A stretch of 64,000 bases of DNA from contig JAEXHI010000001.1 of NCBI GenBank assembly GCA_023450085.1, positions 97,432 to 161,431 on the forward strand, written 5' to 3'. Positions 18,841 through 26,417 of this stretch are shown here, piece after piece (position 1 is the stretch's first letter; the number at the start of each line of letters is the position of its first letter). This DNA is from Bacteroidota bacterium. GTDB taxonomy: Bacteria; Bacteroidota; Bacteroidia; Sphingobacteriales; Sphingobacteriaceae. Under the pieces are notes generated by a model. It saw only the letters and a program-made list of their open reading frames with translations, was not told the DNA's origin and did not search any database. The position numbers and the translations under genes were made by a program.

Positions 18841-18866
18841 AAGGATGGTATTTGAATACCATCCTT
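18841..18866 (-). terminator. Hairpin terminator inside the paralogue operon
   Basis: A perfect 10-bp stem (AAGGATGGTA and its complement) with a 6-nt loop lies 7 nt beyond the stop of the 18873 gene. On the minus strand it runs into TTTAATTTATAAAAA. It falls between the second and third of the four genes, so it may act as a partial terminator. Confidence 0.75.
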
Positions 18867-18872
18867 CCTTAT

Positions 18873-20468
18873 CTATTTCGCAATTTTTGTTTTGGTGATT
18901 TCATTGCCAATTTTTGAAGCAACAACATAAATGCCTCTGCTAGCGGCAAATGGCACTTCAACGGTATTCCATCCGCTGATTAGGTTTGCACTTACTTTTG
19001 CTAAGGCATTTCCTGAAATGTTGTAGACTTTAATTTCAGAAGTTGAGTTTGTTGAAGCAAATACGGAAACCTGTAAGCTGTTATCTTTCACCTGAACTTT
19101 TAAATCGTTTTTCTGAAAGCTTGATTTTACTGGAATTGGACCAAATTCTTCAAAACGACTATCAAAATCAACTTGGCGTAATTTATAATAAGCCGTTCCC
19201 GATAATGGTGATAAATCGGTAAACGAATAGTTAAGAATTTCATTGGTAGTTCCATTCCCTTTAACGCTACCTAAGTTGGTAAAGTGCTGTCCATCGACAG
19301 ACCTATAAATCTCATAATGTGAGTTATTTTGCTCAGAAGCTGTAGACCAATTTAAGCGAACACCATTGCTAACTTCCTTACCTGTAAAAGAAAGCAGCTT
19401 TACTGGCGTGGTGGTCACGGTTGGAGATAGAGATACACCACGAAATACGGTATTAGCTGCTGCCGTAGCAATATCGGTAGCGGTAGCCGTCATAGCGGCA
19501 TTGTAACCCGTTGCATCCGTAATTTTAAATAACTTATTGGCTGATGCACCAAATCTTACCCCATAAAGTGTTACCTCGTTTCCAGAAACCACTCCTGTTA
19601 AACCTGTATACTGTCCCGAAATATTACTTTTTAGTACCCAACTGTTATTTATCAGTGAATACTTCGCGATACCATCAGCAATTGCTGTATTAGCAACATA
19701 CAAAACATCATATCCAGGTACCGTAGGGTCAAGGTCAGCAAAAAAAAACTCTCGGCCAGATGCTGTCGTTGCCAATCCTGGCAATCCTGTAGCACTCTGT
19801 CCAGTAGTTGTAGGCAAGCCCGCACCGATAGAAACTACTGGACCAGTATTTGTACCTGTTGCTTGTGAGGCATATAGCTGATTATCAAAAATTCGCATAG
19901 ACCTTCCGGTGCGAGCAGCTATTGATGTTGCCGTAGTAGCTCCAATGGTAGTATGATAAATATTTATCGTTCCCCCCGATATCCATAAATTGTTTCCATC
20001 CGCAACAGCTGATGAAATCAATTGTAAGTTAAAAATATCTAGTGCCGTGCTTGTATTTACATTACCTGTTCCATCTATAACCCCTACTACTCTATTGTAG
20101 GTTGCACTAGCCGAAGTTGCTATTGTAGCCGTACCTGTAGGCGCATCGTAACCTGTTAAGGTAAGCTTTTTCCCATCTTGCGAAAGCGATAAAAGTCCTT
20201 CAGCGGAGGAAACATTCGAGGTATTACCATCTAAAGTTAACCGTCGATTAAGACCTACCACCGTAGTAGGTAAAGCAATGCTTCTGATCAATGTCCCAGT
20301 GGTGGAATATTCGTCAATAAATACAGTCGTAGCGCTTGTTCCCAAGGCTGCCGAACCGTCGCCAACCCGTAGGACTGATAAACTGCCTGCGGTGAATGCA
20401 ACTTGTGAAAACCCTGTATGGGCGGCCACTGCAAACAAACAACTTAATAGTAGTTTTCTTTTCATCAT
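18873..20468 (-). CDS. Secreted beta-propeller-like protein with T9SS sorting domain (paralogue B)
   Basis: A protein of about 531 residues. The frame is open further upstream to 20516, but the ATG pair at 20463-20468 directly precedes a clean signal peptide (KRKLLLSCLFAVAAHTGFSQ) and avoids overlap with the upstream gene. The core opens with LRVGDGSAALGTSATTVFID and contains GREFFFADLDPTVPGYDVLY, nearly the same as in paralogue A. An FN3-like segment beginning about KLLSFTGKEVSNGVRLNWST and a T9SS type A tail (IYVVASKIGNEITKTKIAK) close the protein. It starts 16 nt after the stop of paralogue A, so the two are co-transcribed. Function is unknown. Confidence 0.75.
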   Translation of the reverse strand: MMKRKLLLSCLFAVAAHTGFSQVAFTAGSLSVLRVGDGSAALGTSATTVFIDEYSTTGTLIRSIALPTTVVGLNRRLTLDGNTSNVSSAEGLLSLSQDGKKLTLTGYDAPTGTATIATSASATYNRVVGVIDGTGNVNTSTALDIFNLQLISSAVADGNNLWISGGTINIYHTTIGATTATSIAARTGRSMRIFDNQLYASQATGTNTGPVVSIGAGLPTTTGQSATGLPGLATTASGREFFFADLDPTVPGYDVLYVANTAIADGIAKYSLINNSWVLKSNISGQYTGLTGVVSGNEVTLYGVRFGASANKLFKITDATGYNAAMTATATDIATAAANTVFRGVSLSPTVTTTPVKLLSFTGKEVSNGVRLNWSTASEQNNSHYEIYRSVDGQHFTNLGSVKGNGTTNEILNYSFTDLSPLSGTAYYKLRQVDFDSRFEEFGPIPVKSSFQKNDLKVQVKDNSLQVSVFASTNSTSEIKVYNISGNALAKVSANLISGWNTVEVPFAASRGIYVVASKIGNEITKTKIAK

Positions 20469-20484
20469 AGTTTGGTTTAAATGG

Positions 20485-21549
20485 TTAGGGCTTTTGAGGC
20501 GATAATGAAAGTCCACGGAACACTGTATTGGCGCTCGTTTTGGCCAATACCGATCGGGTTAATTCTGCAATAGATCCGTTGTGACCTGTATTGTCGGTAA
20601 TTTTAAATAGTTCCGATGAAGTGGCTCCGTATTTAATTCCGTAAAGGGTTACTTCGTTACCAGATACTGTAGCGGTAAGACCAGTGTATTGCCCCTTTAC
20701 GGTGCCATTTGACACCCAAGAACCATCTACTAGCGAATATTTGGTGATGCCATCGGTAATTCCTGTATTGGCAATGTATAGCACATCATATCCAGGGATA
20801 TTTGGGTTGATATCTGCGAAGAAAAATTCTCTTCCAGTTGGACTAGTACCATTGATGCTAAGACCAGGAACCGCAACTGCCGTTTGAGGAGCCGTAGTTG
20901 GCAAGCCTGTTCCAATAGTCACTAAAGGACCTACTAAACCAGAAGATTGAGAAACATATAATTGGTTTTTAAAGATGCGAATAGACCTACCAGAACGTCC
21001 AATGATAGAAGTTGCGTCTGTAGAACCAATCGTGGTCGCGTAAATATTGGCACTTCCACCAGCAACCCATACATTATTTCCATCGGTTACCGCCGAACTG
21101 ATATAAACCTTCGAATAAATATTTAGAGAGGTAGCTGTGTTTACATTACCTGCTCCATCTATTACCCCAATCACTCTGTTAGTTTGGTCACTTTCCGAAG
21201 CAACTACAGCCTCTGTACCCACTACGGCATCGTAACCTGCTAGAGAAAGTTTTTTATGATCTTGAGAAAGCGACAAAAGTCCTTCGAAAGAGGAAACACT
21301 CGGTGTATTACCATCTAAGGTCAGTCGTTTGTTTTTTCCATTTAATGCGGTCGGTAAAGCAATACTTCTAATCAGCTTTCCACTGGTGGAGTACTCATCA
21401 ATAAATACTGGTAGTGCAGCTGTTCCCAAAGCTGTTGTTCCATCTCCTACCCTCAACACCGACAAACTGCCTGGCGTAAATGCGGTTTGGGAAAAAGCAG
21501 TACGTACAGCGATGGCAAATAAACAGGTTAGTAAAAGTTTTTTATTCAT
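20485..21549 (-). CDS. Secreted beta-propeller-like protein without T9SS tail (paralogue A)
   Basis: A 354-residue exported protein with a signal peptide (KLLLTCLFAIAVRTAFSQ). It shares the full beta-rich core with paralogues B and C (LRVGDGTTALGTAALPVFID, GREFFFADINPNIPGYDVLY, ANTVFRGLSLSP) but stops immediately after that core. The FN3-like segment and T9SS sorting domain of its sisters are absent. It is probably periplasmic, whereas B and C are sent to the surface. It is the first gene of the unit, behind a good promoter (21713-21742) and the pentamer tract at 21680-21704. Its function is unknown. Confidence 0.75.
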   Translation of the reverse strand: MNKKLLLTCLFAIAVRTAFSQTAFTPGSLSVLRVGDGTTALGTAALPVFIDEYSTSGKLIRSIALPTALNGKNKRLTLDGNTPSVSSFEGLLSLSQDHKKLSLAGYDAVVGTEAVVASESDQTNRVIGVIDGAGNVNTATSLNIYSKVYISSAVTDGNNVWVAGGSANIYATTIGSTDATSIIGRSGRSIRIFKNQLYVSQSSGLVGPLVTIGTGLPTTAPQTAVAVPGLSINGTSPTGREFFFADINPNIPGYDVLYIANTGITDGITKYSLVDGSWVSNGTVKGQYTGLTATVSGNEVTLYGIKYGATSSELFKITDNTGHNGSIAELTRSVLAKTSANTVFRGLSLSPQKP

Positions 21550-21679
21550 ATCCGTTTTTTAAAGCGTACGGGTTGGTTAAGAAGCATCTAAAACTATTTT
21601 GAAAATACCACGCTTTAAGTGGAGCATTAGATGATGAGCTTGTGCAAAACCCGTAAGTGAGTTGAATTAAAAGATTTAT

Positions 21680-21704
21680 ATTGGTTTGGTTTGGTTTGGT
21701 TTTT
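21680..21704 (-). promoter_or_regulatory. Tandem pentamer operator, site b
   Basis: ATTGG followed by three TTTGG units and TTTTT. It sits 8 nt downstream (minus strand) of the TACTTTTG promoter box, at the expected start of transcription, as for a roadblock repressor. The outer bases also form a TTGGTT...AACCAA inverted pair across the box. Confidence 0.75.
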
Positions 21705-21712
21705 ATTTTAAC

Positions 21713-21742
21713 CAAAAGTATCAGTTATTTTTGTAAAAGCAA
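21713..21742 (-). promoter_or_regulatory. Promoter of the paralogue A-B-C unit
   Basis: Read on the minus strand, TTG (21742-21740), a 19-nt spacer and TACTTTTG (21720-21713) match the Bacteroidota consensus. It drives the unit beginning at 21549. Confidence 0.7.
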
Positions 21743-21825
21743 TTTTTTTTGAAAAAACTTTTTGTTTGGGTGGGATGGTGAGGGGAAGGCGGTACTGTCT
21801 TTCGTCATTGCTAACTTCGATCGGT

Positions 21826-21903
21826 CGTCATCCTGAATTTATTTCAGGATCCTAGAGCTAGGTTTTATAATGCTTTAAGGTTCCCGCCTACGCGGGAATG
21901 ACG
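21826..21903. repeat. Composite palindromic repeat (CGTCATCCTGAA...CGGGAATGACG type)
   Basis: The outer CGTCAT/ATGACG ends are complementary. Inside are two separate hairpins: TCCTGAA with TTCAGGA at the left, and TTCCCGC with GCGGGAA at the right. It resembles widespread REP/MITE-like intergenic repeats. It lies between the symporter 3' end and the promoter of the paralogue unit. Confidence 0.65.
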
Positions 21904-21959
21904 CTCTGATGAATGGCAGGTGCCATGCCCAAACATATCACAAACGTATCTATTGATAC

Positions 21960-21997
21960 TTCAAAGCCTGATTATTTATGAATAACCAGGCTTTGAA
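21960..21997 (-). terminator. Stem-loop after the SSS symporter gene
   Basis: Arms TTCAAAGCCTGATTAT (21960-21975) and ATAACCAGGCTTTGAA (21982-21997) pair with one mismatch around a 6-nt loop, 23 nt beyond the symporter stop. No T tract follows on the minus strand, so it may be a processing or stability hairpin. Confidence 0.5.
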
Positions 21998-22020
21998 ACT
22001 TATTTCAGTAATAACTTAAA

Positions 22021-23706
22021 TTACCTCACCACTGTTTTTCTGGAAGCTCTAAATGGAATTAATGCACTTAATAAAATGATTGTGGCGATAACTGCTACCA
22101 TTCCCGTAGCTTTTGTGGTAAAAGCACAGAGTACAAACAGCAACAACGCAATAAATGCCAATGAAAACGAGATGACCTGTAAACCAAATTTATTCTGCTT
22201 TCTGGTTTCAGCAAGTTCTGCTTCATCAACTTGTACAACGGTCTCTTTACGTGCCGCCTTACGCTCCTGTAATTGCAAGTATTCTTTGCTAATTAAACCT
22301 TTTGAAGCGGCATAAATCTCGTAAATAAGCAATAAAGCAAACGGCAATAATACCCCTAATAACATTTCACTTCCTCGGCTTAGTTTATAATCAAACACCA
22401 ATGGTAGTAGTATTTTAAATAGCAGATTTACCGCCAAACTGATCATAGTTACCAAAATGGTTACCTTTCCAGTAATTCGTTTAGAGAACAAAGCCCATAT
22501 TGGCGGCGCCAATAAAGGACCGCCTGTGATGGCACCAACGCTTAATGTGAACTCCACGATCCCACCAATATAAGGCACAATTAAGGCAATGGCAATCATC
22601 CCAAAACCGAAGCACCAAGAAGAAGTACGGGCTACTTTCATTAACTTTTCATCGCTAGCTTTAGGGTTAATGTTCCCTTTATAGATATCGTTGGTAAACA
22701 CCGCAGAAACCACATTTAATGCTGTATTTGCAGAGGCCGAAGTAGAAAAATACATACCGGTTAATATCAATCCCATTAAACCTGCTGGCAGTACCTGCTT
22801 ACAAACCATGAGGTAGGCATTTTCGGTTTCAATACCTGATAGCCCAGGATTAATGGTTTGGTAAATCATGGGTGGCAACATCCATAATACCGGACTTAAG
22901 ATATACAAACCCGCAAAAAGAAAAGCCACTTTAGAAGCCGATTTTGGGGTATCCACACTAGTGTAACGTTGCACAAAAGTCCAGTTACCACCAATATAAA
23001 AAATGTGATATAAGGCGAAAGCTCCAATAAATCCCCAAGTATATTCGCCATTAACGGGCTGAAAAAAATCATCAGGAACCTTGGTTAAGAAATTCTGTAT
23101 GCCCCCTGCTTCTGTAAAAGCCAAAGGAATGATCAATAACACGGCTGCCGTTAAAATCACAAACTGCAAAATGTCGGTTACCATTACTGCCCATAAACCA
23201 CCAACGGCCGTATAAGCAATCATCAAGATGCCCAATACCACGGTTACAGGTACCAATGGAAATTCAAGAGAGGAGCCTACTAATTTAGAAACTGAATACA
23301 ACACCGATCCTTTGATAAACAAAGACACCAACATAAAAATGTAGATGAAGCTTTTTTGAACTTTCTCACCAAGCCTTTCCTTGATAAATTCAGCAGCTGT
23401 TAAGCTTCCAGTGGCTTTCCATTTAGGTGCTAGGTACAAACCTGTAACCAAACCACCGATACACATGGTCCACTGAATGGTCACAGCCACCCAACCATAC
23501 TTATAAGCAATTGAGCCCCAAGCCACAAAAGTACCTGCTGAGAAAAAGCTCATGAACAGCGATAAACCTCCAATGAACCAAGGCACGGCCTCGCCACCGG
23601 CAAAAAATGACTTTAGGTTACGACCAGTCCGCGAAAACAGCAGACCAATGACCATGATAAACACTGAAAAAACAACTATAACGGAGGTATCTATTAGCGA
23701 GTTCAT
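22021..23706 (-). CDS. Sodium:solute symporter (SSS family)
   Basis: A 561-residue inner-membrane transporter with about 13-14 hydrophobic segments and the SSS signature region AVGGLWAVMVTDILQF near residue 175. Members couple Na+ entry to uptake of sugars, sialic acid, amino acids or similar solutes. The soluble loop around residue 480 (LQERKAARKETVVQVDEAEL) precedes the last helices. It follows the DUF4886 gene by 194 nt on the same strand, with a palindromic repeat between, and probably uses the same promoter (24944-24972). It likely imports the monosaccharide or oligosaccharide released by the locus enzymes, but the substrate cannot be read. Confidence 0.85.
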   Translation of the reverse strand: MNSLIDTSVIVVFSVFIMVIGLLFSRTGRNLKSFFAGGEAVPWFIGGLSLFMSFFSAGTFVAWGSIAYKYGWVAVTIQWTMCIGGLVTGLYLAPKWKATGSLTAAEFIKERLGEKVQKSFIYIFMLVSLFIKGSVLYSVSKLVGSSLEFPLVPVTVVLGILMIAYTAVGGLWAVMVTDILQFVILTAAVLLIIPLAFTEAGGIQNFLTKVPDDFFQPVNGEYTWGFIGAFALYHIFYIGGNWTFVQRYTSVDTPKSASKVAFLFAGLYILSPVLWMLPPMIYQTINPGLSGIETENAYLMVCKQVLPAGLMGLILTGMYFSTSASANTALNVVSAVFTNDIYKGNINPKASDEKLMKVARTSSWCFGFGMIAIALIVPYIGGIVEFTLSVGAITGGPLLAPPIWALFSKRITGKVTILVTMISLAVNLLFKILLPLVFDYKLSRGSEMLLGVLLPFALLLIYEIYAASKGLISKEYLQLQERKAARKETVVQVDEAELAETRKQNKFGLQVISFSLAFIALLLFVLCAFTTKATGMVAVIATIILLSALIPFRASRKTVVR

Positions 23707-23746
23707 TCTTATATTAAGTGTTGATATTAAAAGTTAGGCGTTATAA

Positions 23747-23853
23747 CGTCATTGCGAGGCACGAAGCAATCCTACAACAATCGCTAGGCAATAAACTACC
23801 TCTTAAGATTGGTTTACTGCGTAGCTGCTTCGCGGTCATGCCTCGCAATGACG
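23747..23853. repeat. CGTCATTGCGAGG palindromic repeat, copy A
   Basis: CGTCATTGCGAGG (23747-23759) and its exact complement (23841-23853) bound a 107-bp element with internal GAAGCAAT/GCTTCGC pieces. A shorter copy lies at 32539-32599. It sits between two co-oriented genes of one unit. Confidence 0.75.
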
Positions 23854-23900
23854 AGGTTTATAAAAGTTTGTTTCTCTAATATATCCCCAATTCTTGTAAA

Positions 23901-24851
23901 CTATTTTTTATTTGAATTCTTAAGCGTTTGTGCAGCTACTTTTCTCAAATATTTCGCAAAATCTGCAGGAACTTTATTCGGTACAAACTGGATGTTCTCA
24001 GGGGAATCTTTAAATAGAAAAGAATACCAAATCAATCCACCTAAGTATCTTCCTGCCTCGTTAGCATGGTTGGCGTCGAAAGTAAATTCCTTATTGTTTT
24101 TCCAAGAGTAACCCATGTTCAAAGAATTAACCTGATTTGGAAGGTTAGGATATGTTGGGTTGGTAAAATCGAATGCCGTATCTTTTTGGTAAGCATACTC
24201 CTTACCTGTAGCCACCTCCTCAAAAGCATCTCCTACTGGGATGATTCTTACTTTCAATTGCTTGGCGGCAGCGTGGTAAGCCTCTCTAGATTTTTGCCAC
24301 ATTTCCGCCTGATTTTGTGCCAACTGTCCAGCAGCTACCCTACCAAAAGTTTTTGCATCAGCGCGATAGGCCCAAGTTTGGTGTAATACCACCTCTGCTT
24401 TTGGCTGAATGGACTTCACGAAATCGTAAAGCTTTTGGGCATAGGGTGTATAGCTTTCTTTATCTGCCGAAAGGTAAGAAGCTTGTTGTAGGGTAATCAT
24501 ATCCCACTTCCCTTCTGACAAAAGCGTGCGTAAAGATTTTCCTTTATAGGGTCTGCCTTCAGCACTTTCAGGATTGGCTTCTGCAGCCTCCACATATTTC
24601 CAGTGCTGCTCCAATGAATGACCTCCTAATTCGGCCCTACCAATGATCAAATGCTTTCCTTTTTCTTTAGCCATTTCTGGCAAGTAAGCGGATGCATTTT
24701 GAGAAAAGCTATTGCCAATCAAAAATATGCGGAGGGTATCGTTTTTGCTTTGTGCATAGGTAAAATTGCTTAGCAGCATGAGCGCAATTGCCCAAAAGAA
24801 GATCTTTTTGGTGCGCTCGATCTTTTGTACGATCATTTTTGTGTAGTTCAT
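23901..24851 (-). CDS. DUF4886 / SGNH-like secreted hydrolase
   Basis: A protein of about 316 residues. The frame continues to a TTG at 24908, but the ATGs at 24851 and 24836 are better starts because the signal-like segment (IFFWAIALMLLSNFTYAQ) follows directly. The catalytic-type motif IGNSFSQNASAYLPE near the N-terminus and a C-terminal DANHANEAGRYLGGLIWY match DUF4886, a SGNH-fold family in which the Ser of GNSF and a C-terminal Asp/His pair are expected to act. De-acetylation of a glycan is the usual inference for such proteins in polysaccharide loci. Its own promoter and pentamer tract lie upstream (24916-24972), and the symporter gene follows. Confidence 0.75.
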   Translation of the reverse strand: MNYTKMIVQKIERTKKIFFWAIALMLLSNFTYAQSKNDTLRIFLIGNSFSQNASAYLPEMAKEKGKHLIIGRAELGGHSLEQHWKYVEAAEANPESAEGRPYKGKSLRTLLSEGKWDMITLQQASYLSADKESYTPYAQKLYDFVKSIQPKAEVVLHQTWAYRADAKTFGRVAAGQLAQNQAEMWQKSREAYHAAAKQLKVRIIPVGDAFEEVATGKEYAYQKDTAFDFTNPTYPNLPNQVNSLNMGYSWKNNKEFTFDANHANEAGRYLGGLIWYSFLFKDSPENIQFVPNKVPADFAKYLRKVAAQTLKNSNKK

Positions 24852-24915
24852 TTGTGTAAAATAATTTTCGAATGCTATACCTAGCTTGTCAATTGAAGCC
24901 TTCAACAAAAAGCAA

Positions 24916-24940
24916 ACTGGTTTGGTCTGGTATGGTTAAA
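24916..24940 (-). promoter_or_regulatory. Tandem pentamer operator, site c
   Basis: ACTGG, TTTGG, TCTGG and TATGG in tandem, followed by TTAAA. It lies 3 nt downstream (minus strand) of the TAAATTTG promoter box of the DUF4886-symporter unit. Confidence 0.7.
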
Positions 24941-24943
24941 AAT

Positions 24944-24972
24944 CAAATTTATGAATTATTTCTAGTTTTCAA
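24944..24972 (-). promoter_or_regulatory. Promoter of the DUF4886-symporter unit
   Basis: On the minus strand, TTG (24972-24970), an 18-nt spacer and TAAATTTG (24951-24944). It begins right after the stop codon of the upstream SGNH hydrolase gene, separating two units that otherwise look continuous. Confidence 0.6.
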
Positions 24973-24974
24973 AA

Positions 24975-26417
24975 TCAATTCATAGGAAGTATCTCGCCTT
25001 TGATTAATATTTTCCCAATGTAGGCTACCGTTTTCTGGTATTTAGCTGGGTTAGCCGTTATATCCGCTGACTGGTTTTCTCCTAAAATTTGCTTTTTGTC
25101 GGGGATGATATCAGACACCGTAAACTTCACGGTATGTGTCCCATATGGTAATTCAAATAATTCTGCTTGTCCTCTATACCTGTTATTGCAATAGAAATTA
25201 AACCTATTGATCAAGTCTTCGGCATCGTTTTCTGTTTGGGTTTTCAACACCAATGTTCCTGCCTGTTTATGGATGGTTGTTTTCTTGCCATCAATTTCTA
25301 AAGTAAGCTGACCCACTTCTGGGCCACCAATATCAAAAAAACCGATCATGTTGCCCTTAAATTTAAACGTGAAGTATTCTCCAGGCTTTTCGGCCTTCAT
25401 TACATAAGGGAACCAACCTGCAAATTGTTTAAAATCCGCTAGTCCATTAGGGTCAAACTTAATCCAGCCCTTGCTAAACTGAGCGACAGATGGGGCAAGC
25501 ATTTTTGCTTCTTCCCAATTATCTGCCAATAATGGCTTTGGTAATTCGTGTTTTTTATTTTCGGCGTAGTCTTGCATTTTAAGGAATGACCGTGCAATTG
25601 CCTGTGCGTACAAATTCCCTCCTGCTTCCACCGGATGCGTACCATCGTTAGAGAAAATAATTTTATCTGTTTTGGTGCCTGTTGGTGCTTTCCAAAGGAG
25701 TTTATCTTCTTTTTCGAGCATGCTGGCTTCAAGGCCCATGTGTACCGAAGGGATTTGATAGTAATCCGCTAATTTTTCAAGACCAAGAATATTTGGCGGG
25801 ATTTTTCCGCTGGCGTAAGTCTTGGTCTGCCCGCTGTAAATGGTGTACAACAAACAAATATCTGTTTGAGGGTTGGCTTTCCATATCTGTCTAATGATGC
25901 CTTCCATGCCTTCTGCAAAAGCATTGTTAACGGCAAACTCCACAAAAACCAAATCGGGTTTGTATTGCAGCACTTGCTCCTGAATTCTACAAGCACCCAA
26001 ATCAGTTCCTGTACCTGATATCCCTGCATTAATAAACTGCATTTTGGTATTGGGGTACATCTCCTGGATAAACTTGGCCGATTGCATCCTATACAAATTA
26101 ATACCACGGGTAATGCTTCCACCTATGTACCCTATCACTAATGATTGTTTCTTTTTCGCTTTGTTAAAAAAATTAGGCAGCCCCTTTCGTACAAAAAAAT
26201 CGTTTGGATCATTAAAAGTGCCAGGTGTAATTGTAGGAGTTGCTGGAACTAAAGGATCGAAAAACAAGGGCAATGCGCCAGCTTGACTGGCAGCAATAAG
26301 CCGTTCCCGCTCTTGAGTTTCTTTACTCACAGTGGTATTTTTTTGCGCATAACAAGTTAAAGAGAGCATCAATCCGAGTGTTAAGCAAGCTTTTTTATAA
26401 AACATCATCAAATTCAT
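24975..26417 (-). CDS. Secreted SGNH/GDSL hydrolase with C-terminal beta domain
   Basis: A 480-residue exported protein with a signal peptide (LTLGLMLSLTCYAQ). The start may be the ATG at 26417, which abuts the upstream stop codon, or the ATG pair at 26408/26405. Residues about 90-290 are the SGNH domain: block I is GYIGGSITRG, an Asn-containing block is VEFAVNNAF, and the C-terminal Asp/His is NDGTHPVEAG. The remaining 190 residues form a beta-rich domain (YFTFKFKGNMIGFFDIGGPE). It is probably an acetyl- or other esterase acting on decorated glycans in the periplasm or outside. It is the last gene of the seven-gene unit starting with the GH3 gene. Confidence 0.78.
   Translation of the reverse strand: MNLMMFYKKACLTLGLMLSLTCYAQKNTTVSKETQERERLIAASQAGALPLFFDPLVPATPTITPGTFNDPNDFFVRKGLPNFFNKAKKKQSLVIGYIGGSITRGINLYRMQSAKFIQEMYPNTKMQFINAGISGTGTDLGACRIQEQVLQYKPDLVFVEFAVNNAFAEGMEGIIRQIWKANPQTDICLLYTIYSGQTKTYASGKIPPNILGLEKLADYYQIPSVHMGLEASMLEKEDKLLWKAPTGTKTDKIIFSNDGTHPVEAGGNLYAQAIARSFLKMQDYAENKKHELPKPLLADNWEEAKMLAPSVAQFSKGWIKFDPNGLADFKQFAGWFPYVMKAEKPGEYFTFKFKGNMIGFFDIGGPEVGQLTLEIDGKKTTIHKQAGTLVLKTQTENDAEDLINRFNFYCNNRYRGQAELFELPYGTHTVKFTVSDIIPDKKQILGENQSADITANPAKYQKTVAYIGKILIKGEILPMN

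Larger units (their letters stand above)
21550..22020. other. 471-bp intergenic region: promoter, operator, palindromic repeat and hairpin
   Basis: No gene is visible. From left to right it holds the leader of the paralogue unit, the pentamer tract (21680-21704), a leftward promoter (21713-21742), a composite palindromic repeat (21826-21903) and a hairpin after the symporter gene (21960-21997). Confidence 0.7.

Noticed and set aside
20469..20516. Upstream extension of paralogue B that overlaps paralogue A
   Set aside because: The extra 16 residues precede a perfect signal peptide and would overlap the upstream gene; the ATG pair at 20463-20468 is the natural start.
21680..21704. Pentamer tract as a simple microsatellite from replication slippage
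   Set aside because: Similar tracts with varied second bases occur at all five regulated gene starts and none was noticed elsewhere, which argues for function, though a genome-wide count is needed.
24852..24908. TTG-initiated extension of the DUF4886 protein
   Set aside because: It pushes the signal peptide far from the N-terminus; ATGs at 24851 or 24836 fit better.
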